A stretch of DNA of 18,682 nucleotides from Chloroflexota bacterium (lineage in GTDB: Bacteria; Chloroflexota; Dormibacteria; Aeolococcales; Aeolococcaceae). Position numbers and translations under genes: made by a program. The stretch spans positions 1 through 18,682 of the forward strand of contig DNAU01000264.1 of assembly GCA_003491925.1 (NCBI GenBank). Reading direction: 5' to 3'. Numbering within the stretch: position 1 is the first letter of the stretch; every line of letters begins with the position of its first letter. This document shows positions 7,125 through 14,244 of this stretch, in pieces. The notes under the pieces were generated by a model. It had not been told where the DNA came from and did no database searches. It saw only the letters and a list, made by a program, of their open reading frames with translations.

Positions 7125-8265
7125 TCACTGCGGCGTCCGTGCGTCCGCCTCGCCCGCCGCCCAGCGGAGGTAGGCCATCTGGAAGGAGTCGATGTCGCCG
7201 TCCAGCACGGCCTGGACGTTGCCCACCTCGTGGCCGGTGCGGTGGTCCTTGACCATGGTGTAGGGGTGGAGCACGTAGGAGCGGATCTGCGAGCCCCATT
7301 CGGCCGGGAGCGACTCCCCCTTGAGCTCGCTGATCCGTTCGGCGTGCGCGGCCTGGGCCACCGCCAGCAGCCGCGAGCGCAGCACCCGCCAGGCGACATC
7401 GCGGTTCTGGTGCTGGGAGCGCTCGTTCTGGCAGGTGACCACGATCCCGGTGGGGATGTGGGTGAGGCGGACCGCCGACGACGTCTTGTTGACGTGCTGG
7501 CCGCCGGCGCCGCTGGAGCGGTAGACGTCCTCGCGGACGTCCTTGGGGTCGATCTCCACGCTGACGTCGTCCTCGACCTCGGGGGTCACCTCCACCAGGA
7601 CGAAGCTGGTGTGGCGGCGGTGCGCGGAGTCGAAGGGGCTGAGCCGGACCAGACGGTGGACGCCCCGCTCCGACTTGAGCAGGCCGAAGGCGCGCCGCCC
7701 CTCCACCCGGATGGTGGCCGACTTGATGCCCGCCTCCTCGCCCTCGGACTCCTCGATGAACTCGACCGCCATCCGGTGGCGCTCCCCCCAGCGGAGGAAC
7801 ATGCGGAGCAGCATCTCGGCCCAATCCTGGCTGTCGGTGCCCCCCGCCCCGCTCTTCACCGAGAGCAGCGCCGGGTTGTCGGTGTAGGGGTCGCTGTAGA
7901 GGAGGTCGACCTCGCGGGCACCCAGCTCCTTCTCGATCTCGTCGATCTCGGCGGTCAGCTCGGCGACCATGACGGGGTCGGCGCCGGACTCGTTGCCGTC
8001 GGCCTCGTCTCCCATCAGGTCGGCTAGGTCGCGCGCGTCGGCGACGCGGCGGCTGAGCGCCTCCCAGCCGGCCAGCTCCTCCCGGATGTGGGAGAGCTCC
8101 TGGGTCAGCGCGGCAGCGCGGCGGGGATCGTCCCAGAGCGCGGGATCGGCGACCTGGGCCTCCAGCTCGCCCACGCGCGAGCGTCGACCGTCGAGGTCAA
8201 AGGTGGCCCTGTAGCTCGGCTACACGGGCTGCGACCTCCCTGGCTCGTACCGACAGCTCGCTCAT
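7125..8265 (-). CDS. prfB: Peptide chain release factor 2 with programmed +1 frameshift
   Basis: RF2 recognises UGA and UAA stop codons and releases the finished peptide on the ribosome. The gene starts at ATG 8265 and encodes 22 codons (MSELSVRAREVAARVAELQGHL) before an in-frame TGA at 8199-8197. Shifting +1 at CTT-TGA-C continues as DLDGRRSRVGELEAQVADPALWDD in the frame that ends at 7125, for a product of 379 aa. This is the well-known RF2 autoregulation site: scarce RF2 makes the ribosome pause at UGA and slip. The long frame alone opens at GTG 8174 and would lack the first 30 residues. The peptide anticodon SPF lies in VRLSPFDSAHRRHTSF and the catalytic GGQ in SSGAGGQHVNKTSSAVRLTH; both are intact. 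No Shine-Dalgarno precedes ATG 8265, and a TACACT lies 10 bases upstream, so the message may be leaderless. Confidence 0.96.
8196..8210 (-). promoter_or_regulatory. RF2 +1 recoding site (CTT TGA C)
   Basis: Minus strand reads AGGGCCACCTTTGAC. The slippery codon is CTT (8202-8200), the stop TGA is 8199-8197, and the following C (8196) makes the poor termination context UGAC known from E. coli prfB. An AGGG stimulator lies 4 bases before CTT, one base closer than the E. coli AGGGGG arrangement and shorter, so the stimulator may be weaker. Frame arithmetic was checked: 8265 to 8202 is 21 codons, and GAC at 8198 is in frame with GTG 8174. Confidence 0.93.
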
Positions 8266-8275
8266 GGCGGGGTGG

Positions 8276-8281
8276 AGTGTA
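8276..8281 (-). promoter_or_regulatory. Candidate -10 element for prfB (leaderless)
   Basis: TACACT on the minus strand, ending 10 bases before the prfB ATG, so transcription would begin within a few bases of the start codon. The bases between it and the ATG (CCACCCCGCC) contain no Shine-Dalgarno sequence, which fits leaderless translation. It sits in GCGGCTACACTC, shared with the ftsE upstream region. No -35 hexamer was recognised. Confidence 0.4.
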
Positions 8282-8340
8282 GCCGCTGGGTTGCGGAGGG
8301 ACGGCCGATGGCTGCCCTGAGGACCGCGACGACGCGAACC

Positions 8341-8745
8341 TCAGTCGATGTCGCGGAAGCGGCGGCCGTGCTTGACGGCGTTGCGCACCCCGGCGATCAG
8401 CTCCTCGGTCGGGGTGTCCTTGAGCAGGTAGCCCACCGCGCCCGACCGGAGCGCCTCCTTGACCCGCTCCTTGCCGGAGAAGGAGGTGAGCATCAGCACC
8501 CGGGTGTCGGGGCACGACTTGAGCAGGAAGCGGGTGGCGTCCATGCCGTCCATGTTGGGCATGGAGAGGTCCATCAGGACGATGTCGGGCTCGTGCTTGA
8601 GGCTCATCGTGACCGCCTCGACGCCGTCCGAGGCCAGCCCGACGACCTGGATGTCCTCGGTCCGGTCGAAGATGTCGGCCAGGCCCTGCCGGACCACGGG
8701 ATGGTCGTCGACGATGAGGAGGCGGATCTTGCCGCTGCTGCCCAT
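8341..8745 (-). CDS. Single-domain response regulator (NarL-type receiver without output domain)
   Basis: A 134-aa receiver domain that accepts a phosphoryl group from a histidine kinase, presumably the one encoded just upstream. The acidic pair Asp13/Asp14 is in LLIVDDHPVVRQG, the phospho-acceptor Asp59 in VLMDLSMPNMDG, Thr87 in LMLTSFS, and Lys109 in GYLLKDTPTEEL; the spacing and the LKDTP segment are typical of NarL/FixJ regulators. Those are normally about 210 aa with a C-terminal LuxR helix-turn-helix. Here the protein stops at VKHGRRFRDID, at the end of the last receiver helix, and prfB begins 75 bp later, so there is no room for the missing domain. The start ATG has GAGAGG 7 bases upstream. 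It may act by protein contact or as a phosphate sink. Confidence 0.9.
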   Translation of the reverse strand: MGSSGKIRLLIVDDHPVVRQGLADIFDRTEDIQVVGLASDGVEAVTMSLKHEPDIVLMDLSMPNMDGMDATRFLLKSCPDTRVLMLTSFSGKERVKEALRSGAVGYLLKDTPTEELIAGVRNAVKHGRRFRDID

Positions 8746-8793
8746 GACCTGAACCTCTCGTGAGAGCTACCCGTCCCCTACTCCGGCAGCCGC

Positions 8794-8799
8794 ATTGTA
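8794..8799 (-). promoter_or_regulatory. Candidate -10 element for the receiver gene
   Basis: TACAAT on the minus strand within CCCCTACAATGCGG, in the 143-bp gap between the kinase stop and the receiver ATG. It would place transcription start about 40 bases before the ATG. No good -35 match is visible. If real, the receiver can be expressed apart from the kinase. Confidence 0.3.
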
Positions 8800-8888
8800 G
8801 GGGCCTGAACGTGCCGATCGGCCCGGCGTCACGCGGGAGCGACCGGACCGTGCTGCGCCTTTCACGGCCGGCGGCCCGGTCGGTGAGG

Positions 8889-10637
8889 TCAGCGACGCGA
8901 GGCCGCAGGCGCCGGGGAGCGCGGCTTCCTCGGCCGTGACCCACGGGCAGCGGGCACAGAGGTCTCGAGGCCGTCCCCGGCGGTGCCCGCCTCCACCACT
9001 CGGCCTCCGACGCTCGGGTGGGAGACGACAGCAGGGGCCACCGGGGCCACCTCGCCCTCGGTCGTCTCCTCGGCGACCGGCGGCGGGAGCATCGGAACCG
9101 ATATCTCCACCCGGGTGCCCTTCCCGGGAGCGGAGGTGATGGAGAGCTCGCCGCCCCCGTCGCGAGCGGTCTGGGCGAGCAGGCCGAGCCCCGCATGGCC
9201 CTTCTTGCGCTGTTCGGCGCGCTCGGCCGCCGAGAAACCGCGGCCGTCGTCACGGATCGACACCAGCAGCCGGTCGCTCTCGGTGCGGACCGTAACCCAC
9301 ACCGTGTGGCACTGGGCATGCTTGACGACGTTCCGGAGCGCCTCCTGGATCACCCGGTAGGCGAGCCGCTCCTGGCGCTGGTCGAGCTGCTCCTCGGTGC
9401 ACTCCAAGACCCACGAGATGTGGTCGCGGTCGAGCCTGCTGAGGAGCTGGCGAAGCGCCGACGAGAGACCCTCCTCGTCGAGGAGGGGCGGAGCCAGCTC
9501 GACCATGAGCGTCCTCAGCTCACGGACGGTCTCGGCAGCGAGGTCGCGCGTGTAGTTGAGGAAGGTCTCGACGCCCTCGCGGGAGGAGATCGACGGGTCG
9601 CCGTCGGAGAGACGGCCCAGCATGGCGCTGGAGCGCAAGAGCAGGCCCGAGACGTCCTGGATGACGCTGTCGTGGAGATCGGCGGCGATCCTCTTGCGTT
9701 CGGCCTCTGAGGCGTCGCCCGCCCGCCGAAGCGCCTGGGCTTCGCGGCGGAGCAGCCCCTCCCGTTCACGGCGCTGTGCCTCCTCTGCCAGGGCCTGCCC
9801 ATGCGCACGCCGTGCCAGTACCACCATGGACGCCTGCACCATGGCGATCGGCAGCAGCAGCGTGACGATCCCCCAGGTGCCCTCCGTCTTGTAGAGGAGG
9901 GTCGCTGCAGCGGCCGTGATGCCGAAGGGCAGCGCGATCGGCGCCGACTGCAGAAACTCGCGCAGCGTCCCCAAGACCGTGCTCGGCTCGCTCGCCAGGG
10001 CCTTCACCGCCGCCAGAAGCGTCCTGTTCACCACGACTTCCCCGAGGCTGCCAGCGACCCCGGCCAGAGCGAGAGTCAGCGGCTGTGGGTGCCCCCCCGC
10101 CACCGCCCGGAAGCAGAGCCAGGCTGCGGTGTCAGCCAGGAAGTGGTCGGCCACATTGAAGGCTGTGCGAAACCACCCGGGACGTCGCCGTGTCGCATTG
10201 CCGAAGGCCTGCGCGACGGCCATGGCCAGGATCGCCGGCGGACCGACCGCGAACGAGAAGGCCAGGTGGAAGAACCCCGAGGTGGACCAGCGTGAGTTGA
10301 CCTCCCCGAATCGCGGAACCGCGAACGCGGCCATGCCCGCCACAAGAACGGAAGCCACGCCGGCGGCGACCCAGTTGCCAGCCCAGGGCATCACCAGCAC
10401 AGCGAGCGCCACTGCCCCGAGCCAGAGGCCGACCACGAACGTCGCCAGCCGTCGGCTCATCTGCACGCGACCGAGCGGCGGTGCCGGTGGAAGCGACCAC
10501 AGCGCGCGCCGCGCCCGCGCCACGCCCGGCTCGAGCCGGGTTCGCCACGCCTTCCACGGTCTCATGGCGGAAGCGTAAGGCCGATCGGCCGCCCCGGCGC
10601 GAGCCTCGGCCGGCTCCGTGGCCTGGGGGGCGCTCAC
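8889..10637 (-). CDS. Membrane sensor histidine kinase, NarL/DesK-type (HisKA_3)
   Basis: A 582-aa sensor kinase. The N-terminal half is a multi-helix membrane domain (hydrophobic segments about 64-84, 88-107, 120-146, 184-205, 229-248, 254-275) with the motif RRRPGWFRTAFNVADHFLAD (150-169), similar to membrane sensor modules seen in other high-GC bacteria. A coiled-coil-like stretch (275-315) leads to the HisKA_3 dimerisation helix ERKRIAADLHDSVIQD, with phospho-acceptor His322. The ATPase domain has the N-box around Asn436 (QEALRNVVKHA), DDGRGF (463-468) and GHAGLGLL (480-487). A Pro/Ala/Arg-rich tail of about 65 residues follows. The start is uncertain: GTG 10637 gives the longest frame, and ATG 10565 (MRPWKAWRT) is also possible; neither has a clear Shine-Dalgarno. 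The likely partner is the receiver-only protein downstream. The stimulus is unknown. Confidence 0.9.
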   Translation of the reverse strand: MSAPQATEPAEARAGAADRPYASAMRPWKAWRTRLEPGVARARRALWSLPPAPPLGRVQMSRRLATFVVGLWLGAVALAVLVMPWAGNWVAAGVASVLVAGMAAFAVPRFGEVNSRWSTSGFFHLAFSFAVGPPAILAMAVAQAFGNATRRRPGWFRTAFNVADHFLADTAAWLCFRAVAGGHPQPLTLALAGVAGSLGEVVVNRTLLAAVKALASEPSTVLGTLREFLQSAPIALPFGITAAAATLLYKTEGTWGIVTLLLPIAMVQASMVVLARRAHGQALAEEAQRREREGLLRREAQALRRAGDASEAERKRIAADLHDSVIQDVSGLLLRSSAMLGRLSDGDPSISSREGVETFLNYTRDLAAETVRELRTLMVELAPPLLDEEGLSSALRQLLSRLDRDHISWVLECTEEQLDQRQERLAYRVIQEALRNVVKHAQCHTVWVTVRTESDRLLVSIRDDGRGFSAAERAEQRKKGHAGLGLLAQTARDGGGELSITSAPGKGTRVEISVPMLPPPVAEETTEGEVAPVAPAVVSHPSVGGRVVEAGTAGDGLETSVPAARGSRPRKPRSPAPAASRR

Positions 10638-11191
10638 CGGTCAGCCGCCAGTCCGCCTAGCCGGGCCCGGCAGGCAGCAGCGCCCACATGGCGTGGCGGG
10701 CCGTCGCCGACACCGGGCGCAGACGTCCTAACGGTGGCGGTCCGAGCGCCCATGCTCGAAGGGTATGGGCCGCGGCTTCCGGGCCGCGCCTTGTCATTGG
10801 ACCGTGGAAAGCCTGTGGCACGTGTCGCCCCTTCCTCCGCGCTCCTTATCCCAAACGACGCAACCGCTCCGAGACCGCCTCGTCACCACGACGTTGCAAA
10901 TTGTGGGGGAGGTCGTCACACTTCCAGCCGGAGGCGTTGCGCCTCGACAGATATCCACGGGAATGGAGGACCTCACGTGGTGCTCACCAGCGACTGGGGT
11001 TGATTTCTGTACCGCGCGGTCGGTAGGCCGCGCCGCATAAAGATGCAAAGGGAGGTGTCGGGCTGAGGTTGCCCCGGCACCTCCTGGTTCTGGGTGGCGA
11101 GCGCATCCATGCGAAGCACGCACCTCCCTTGCTTCCGCGCACGACCCCATCTGACTGAGTTCGCGCATCGCCGCATTCGCGCCACCCACCT
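10638..11191. other. 554-bp intergenic region with inverted repeats
   Basis: No convincing gene lies between the kinase start and the MFS stop; short plus-strand frames of 89-112 codons overlap each other in different frames and match no family I know. Structure seen: GCCCAT/ATGGGC (10748-10753 and 10765-10770), CGCGGC/GCCGCG (10771-10776 and 10783-10788), the palindrome ACCGCGCGGT near 11010-11020, and a strong hairpin at 11051-11084 with a third arm at 11121-11130. It should contain the kinase promoter, but I could not point to a good hexamer pair. No tRNA-like T-loop was found. Confidence 0.5.
11051..11084 (-). terminator. Strong hairpin downstream of the MFS gene, probable terminator or attenuator
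   Basis: GGAGGTG (11051-11057) pairs with CACCTCC (11078-11084), and CGGG (11059-11062) with CCCG, giving an almost continuous 12-bp stem with one wobble or mismatch at position 8. On the minus strand it lies about 107 bases beyond the MFS stop and is followed by CTTTGCATCTTTATG, a moderately T-rich tail, so it reads best as the MFS terminator. On the plus strand the tail is TGGTTCTGGG, which is not T-rich. A third copy of the arm is nearby (see findings). Confidence 0.5.
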
Positions 11192-12397
11192 TCAGTCGGG
11201 GATCTCCGCCAGAGGGCTGGACGGTCCCCTCGTCATGGCTGTCCGGTCGCTCGGCCCGAGGGCGGCCACGCCGAGTAGCCCGAGGCCGACGACCGCCAGG
11301 ATGACCACGAGCGTCTGCCACTTCAGGGTCAGGGCCAGCAGCAGAGCTAGCATGGCGCCACCCGCCATCCCGACGAAGCGGCTCGTCGAGACCGCCCCCT
11401 GCACTCGCGCCACCGTGTCCGCTGCCTGGCTCTGGATGATGACTCCCCCCTCGATCTGGACAAGGCTCGCTGACGCCGTGTTACCGGCGAGCAAAACGAG
11501 GTCGAGCGCGGGCGATCCAACCAGGGCCACCGCCCCAACGCAGAGGATCTCGCCGACGATCGCCGGCAGGATCACCGCTGGGCGCTGCAGCGGCCGCCAG
11601 AGCGCGATGACGGATCCGAGCATCGCGCCCAGTCCCACAGCCGCCCAGCAGAATCCGGCGTCGGCGGAGGACCCGAACCGCTGAGCTGCCAGGTCGGGCA
11701 GCGCCGCCTGCAGGGCGGTGATCACCAATGTGGTTGAGAATGCGCCGAGCGCGACAACCCTCAGCACCGGCCGCCGGAACACCGCCGCGAAGCCACCCGT
11801 CGCGGCGGTCCGCACGGTCAGCGATCTGCCCGCGATCCCTGGCATCGAGGGTAGCGAGAGGAAGAGCACGGCACTCACCACGAAGCTGACGGCGTCACCC
11901 GCCACGAGGGGCACCGCGCCAACCACGGGGAGGAGCAGCGCGCCCACGGCCGGCGCCCCCAGCATCATTCCGCCCATCGACAGGTTGTAGACGAGATTCA
12001 GCGTGTGGCGGCTTTCCGCGCCGGCAAGTCGAGCCATCATCGCGCTGGTCAGCGGCTGCCACGAACCCCCCACCAGCTGCGAAATCCCCACAAGCACGAA
12101 GATCGCCCAGTATCCGCGTCCCAGTGCCAGGGGGACGGTGATCGCCGCCGTGACCGTCCCCTGCGTCACCGCCGCTCCCACGATGGCACTCCGGGGGCTC
12201 GCGGCATCACCCAGCGGTCCACCCAGCCACGCCCCCAGCGGGCGTGGCGCCACACGCACCAGGAGATATCCGGCCGTCACCGACACGCTCTTGGTGGCGT
12301 TGAACAGCACCACGGCCAGCGCGAACGTCGTCAGCCAGTCACCGAAGCTTGAAATAGCGACTCCCGCCACGAAGCGGGCCGCCGCAGCCCGATGCAT
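11192..12397 (-). CDS. Major facilitator superfamily exporter
   Basis: A 401-aa polytopic membrane protein, probably an efflux carrier in the plasma membrane. It is hydrophobic throughout with about 12 likely helices. The first contains FGDWLTTFALAVVLFNATKS, resembling the SxxGDxxxxxAL opening of MFS_3-type exporters (EntS-like and drug or macrolide efflux relatives), and VRVAPRPLGAWLGGPLGD (about 47-64) matches the loop 2-3 signature with the conserved Gly-Asp. The start chosen is ATG 12397 (MHRAAAARFVAGVAISS), with GGAG about 10 bases upstream. The frame extends to 12541, but the extra 48 residues are low-complexity and precede the first helix. The gene is divergent from the propeller protein. 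Substrate unknown. Confidence 0.85.
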   Translation of the reverse strand: MHRAAAARFVAGVAISSFGDWLTTFALAVVLFNATKSVSVTAGYLLVRVAPRPLGAWLGGPLGDAASPRSAIVGAAVTQGTVTAAITVPLALGRGYWAIFVLVGISQLVGGSWQPLTSAMMARLAGAESRHTLNLVYNLSMGGMMLGAPAVGALLLPVVGAVPLVAGDAVSFVVSAVLFLSLPSMPGIAGRSLTVRTAATGGFAAVFRRPVLRVVALGAFSTTLVITALQAALPDLAAQRFGSSADAGFCWAAVGLGAMLGSVIALWRPLQRPAVILPAIVGEILCVGAVALVGSPALDLVLLAGNTASASLVQIEGGVIIQSQAADTVARVQGAVSTSRFVGMAGGAMLALLLALTLKWQTLVVILAVVGLGLLGVAALGPSDRTAMTRGPSSPLAEIPD

Positions 12398-12535
12398 CGG
12401 CGTAGTCTCCGCTTTCCAGCGCTGTTCCGCCAAGTCGCACCCACCACCGCCATGGGTCCTCGGGCCGGCAGCCGAACGCCACTCGACGACCGAGGAGCCA
12501 CCGAGGCAGCTCCCGATCGGACTCCGGGTGCGTGC

Positions 12536-12541
12536 TAGCAT
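12536..12541 (+). promoter_or_regulatory. Candidate extended -10 element for the repeat protein gene
   Basis: GTGCTAGCAT gives a TGn-TAGCAT element about 90 bases before the ATG at 12632, in the 234-bp region between the divergent MFS and propeller genes. It fits the TAnnnT pattern; no -35 match is evident at normal spacing. Confidence 0.3.
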
Positions 12542-12631
12542 CCCAACCGGCTGGATCAGCGGCGGTGGGCCAGGTCGGCGGGAGCCGGAAGGCGAGCGAC
12601 CTGGGCGCGGGCCGGCAGGGAGGTGGCGCGC

Positions 12632-13756
12632 ATGGCCACACGGGCAGTCGATCGGGTTCGCGCGGGGGTGACGGGACGCCTCGCCGCTGGGATCGCGGCC
12701 TGCCTGCTGGCCGGGGCCACCGCCAGCGCCTGTGGAGGGATGACCTCGACCCCGACCGCGGGCACGGCCACCCCCACCCCCTCGAGCACCATCCCTCCTG
12801 CTCCGTCGGGAACCGCGACCCCAGCCGTCAGCGGGACGACCTCGACCCCGGCGGCCAGGGCCGGGAGCTGGTCGACCGCTGACAGCATCGACCCCGGCCT
12901 CGACCTGGTGGCGGTCTCCTGCCCGTCGACCACCGACTGCGTCGCCGTCGACGCCAACTCGGGGGGGACCGCGACCTCCGGGAACGCCCTCACCTACGAC
13001 GGCAGCTCGTGGTCGGCGCCCGCCCCCGTCGACCAGCCCAACAGCCTGGTCTCGATCTCCTGCCCCACGGCCAGCTTCTGCGCCGCGGTCGACAGCGCCG
13101 GTGACGCGCTGACATACGACGGGAGCTCGTGGACGCCCTTCACCGGGGTTGACGCGGTCGGCCAGTTCGAGGCCGTGTCCTGCGTCTCCTCGTCGTTCTG
13201 CGTCGCCGTGGACAACTCCGGCAACGCGTACACCTTCGACGGGTCGGCCTGGTCCGGCCCGGTCCAGGTGGATTCGACGGAGGGCACCCTGACCTCGGTG
13301 TCCTGCACCTCGCCGAGCTTCTGCGTGGGAGTTGGCGGCACCGGCGGCTTCACCTTCAACGGCTCCTCCTGGTCCCGCCCGACCGGGCTCGGGACCGGTG
13401 AGACCTCAGGGACCGGTCCGCCTGACGGGGTCTCCTGCGCGTCCTCGTCGTTCTGCGTGGCGGTGGGCAGCGACGGGGGCGTCTACACGTACAACGGCAG
13501 CTCCTGGTCGACCAGGGCGGACGTCGACGCGATCGACGGGGTCTCCGGGGGCCTCACCGCGGTCTCCTGCCCCACCACCTCCTTCTGCATGGCCGTGGAC
13601 GAGGACTCGAACCGCTCGGTGATGTTCAGCGGGAGCTCGTGGTCCGCCCCCACCCCGGCCAGCTCCGGGTACGGGCTGGAGGCGCTGTCGTGCCCGTCCA
13701 GCTCCTTCTGTGTCGCCGTCGACGACAATGCGGACGTCCTGACCTGGCACAGCTGA
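12632..13756 (+). CDS. Exported seven-repeat protein, predicted beta-propeller, possible lipoprotein
   Basis: A 374-aa exported protein. The N-terminus has Arg residues, then a hydrophobic stretch (LAAGIAACLLAGATASA) ending at Cys34 followed by GG; this could be a lipoprotein signal, though the -3 residue is Ala rather than Leu. A Thr/Pro/Ser-rich linker (about 37-77) follows. The rest is seven repeats of 40-47 residues on the pattern SCPSxSFCVAVDxxGxxxTY then DGSSWSxPxxVD, each with a Cys-x5-Cys pair (first Cys at 97, 144, 184, 225, 269, 313 and 354). The last repeat stops at VLTWHS, while the first begins with an unpaired GSWSTADSID, as expected for a ring closed by strands from both ends. 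ATG 12632 is preferred over GTG 12623 because AGGGAGG (12617-12623) ends 8 bases before it and overlaps the GTG. Function unknown; binding of a surface ligand is a guess. Confidence 0.85.
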   Translation: MATRAVDRVRAGVTGRLAAGIAACLLAGATASACGGMTSTPTAGTATPTPSSTIPPAPSGTATPAVSGTTSTPAARAGSWSTADSIDPGLDLVAVSCPSTTDCVAVDANSGGTATSGNALTYDGSSWSAPAPVDQPNSLVSISCPTASFCAAVDSAGDALTYDGSSWTPFTGVDAVGQFEAVSCVSSSFCVAVDNSGNAYTFDGSAWSGPVQVDSTEGTLTSVSCTSPSFCVGVGGTGGFTFNGSSWSRPTGLGTGETSGTGPPDGVSCASSSFCVAVGSDGGVYTYNGSSWSTRADVDAIDGVSGGLTAVSCPTTSFCMAVDEDSNRSVMFSGSSWSAPTPASSGYGLEALSCPSSSFCVAVDDNADVLTWHS

Positions 13757-13766
13757 GGAGATCGCC

Positions 13767-14123
13767 ATGGCCGTCACCGGCGTGCACCTGCTCTTCTTCT
13801 CCCCCCACGCGGAGGCCCTCCGCCAGACCCTTCGGGACGCCTTCGGCTGGTCCCACGTCGACGCCGGCGGCGGCTGGCTGATCTTCGCCACGCCCCCGGC
13901 GGAGGTCGGTGTCCACCCTGGTGACTCGCCGGCCCACGAGATCTCGCTGATGTGCGACGACCTCGACGCCACCGTCTCCGAGCTGCGCGCCCGGGGCGTG
14001 ACGGTGCGGGGCGACCCCGAGGCGCGGCAGTTCGGCCGGGCGGTCACGCTGGTCCTGCCCGGGGAGGTGGAGGTCCTCCTGTACCAGCCCACCCACCCCA
14101 CCGCGATCGCGACCGCTCAATAG
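13767..14123 (+). CDS. Small VOC-fold (glyoxalase/extradiol dioxygenase-like) protein
   Basis: A 118-aa protein of the vicinal oxygen chelate fold, half the size of the two-module enzymes, so it probably works as a dimer. It shows the beta-alpha-beta-beta-beta pattern: GVHLLFFSP, a helix AEALRQTLRDAFGW, GGWLIFATPP, then HEISLMCDDLDATVSELRARGVTV and VTLVLPGEVEVLLYQPTHP. His7, His57 and Glu102 fall where a 2-His-1-carboxylate metal site would sit in this fold; that assignment is inferred from strand position. The gene starts 10 bp after the propeller gene stop, with GAGGAG before the ATG, so the two are probably one operon. No function can be given beyond the fold; bleomycin-resistance or lyase-like relatives are possible. 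Confidence 0.82.
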   Translation: MAVTGVHLLFFSPHAEALRQTLRDAFGWSHVDAGGGWLIFATPPAEVGVHPGDSPAHEISLMCDDLDATVSELRARGVTVRGDPEARQFGRAVTLVLPGEVEVLLYQPTHPTAIATAQ

Positions 14124-14126
14124 GGC

Positions 14127-14220
14127 GGCCGGTCGAACCGGAGGCTGGTCAGCAGGGCGACCGGTCAGGAGGGGGGCTGGTCAAGCGAGGCTGATCGGGA
14201 GGGCGGCTGGTCCGCGCTGC
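14127..14220. repeat. Degenerate 16-bp tandem repeat, six copies
   Basis: Six consecutive units start at 14127, 14143, 14159, 14175, 14189 and 14205. Five are 16 bp and one (14175) is 14 bp. The conserved core is GGCTGGTC (GGCCGGTC, GACCGGTC and GGCTGATC in the variant copies), followed by a purine-rich half near AGGAGGGC. The array fills almost the whole 121-bp gap between the VOC gene and the convergent PrmC-related gene. It may be a decayed minisatellite; it contains no clear terminator. Confidence 0.7.
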
Positions 14221-14244
14221 CGGCCGCCGGATCCGGGGTGGGGA

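Noticed and set aside
8266..8340. Remnant of a LuxR helix-turn-helix after the receiver stop
   Set aside because: Only 75 bp separate the stop from the prfB start, and no frame reads like the conserved helix-turn-helix of this family.
8750..8768. Inverted repeat CTCTC-GT-GAGAG over the receiver ribosome site
   Set aside because: The loop is only two bases, or the stem only four pairs; too weak to call a regulatory hairpin.
10734..11040. Small plus-strand genes in the kinase-MFS gap
   Set aside because: Three overlapping frames of similar length compete, none has a ribosome site at a good distance or recognisable sequence.
12398..12541. N-terminal extension of the MFS protein
   Set aside because: The extra 48 residues have no helix or motif and occupy the divergent promoter region; ATG 12397 has a ribosome site.
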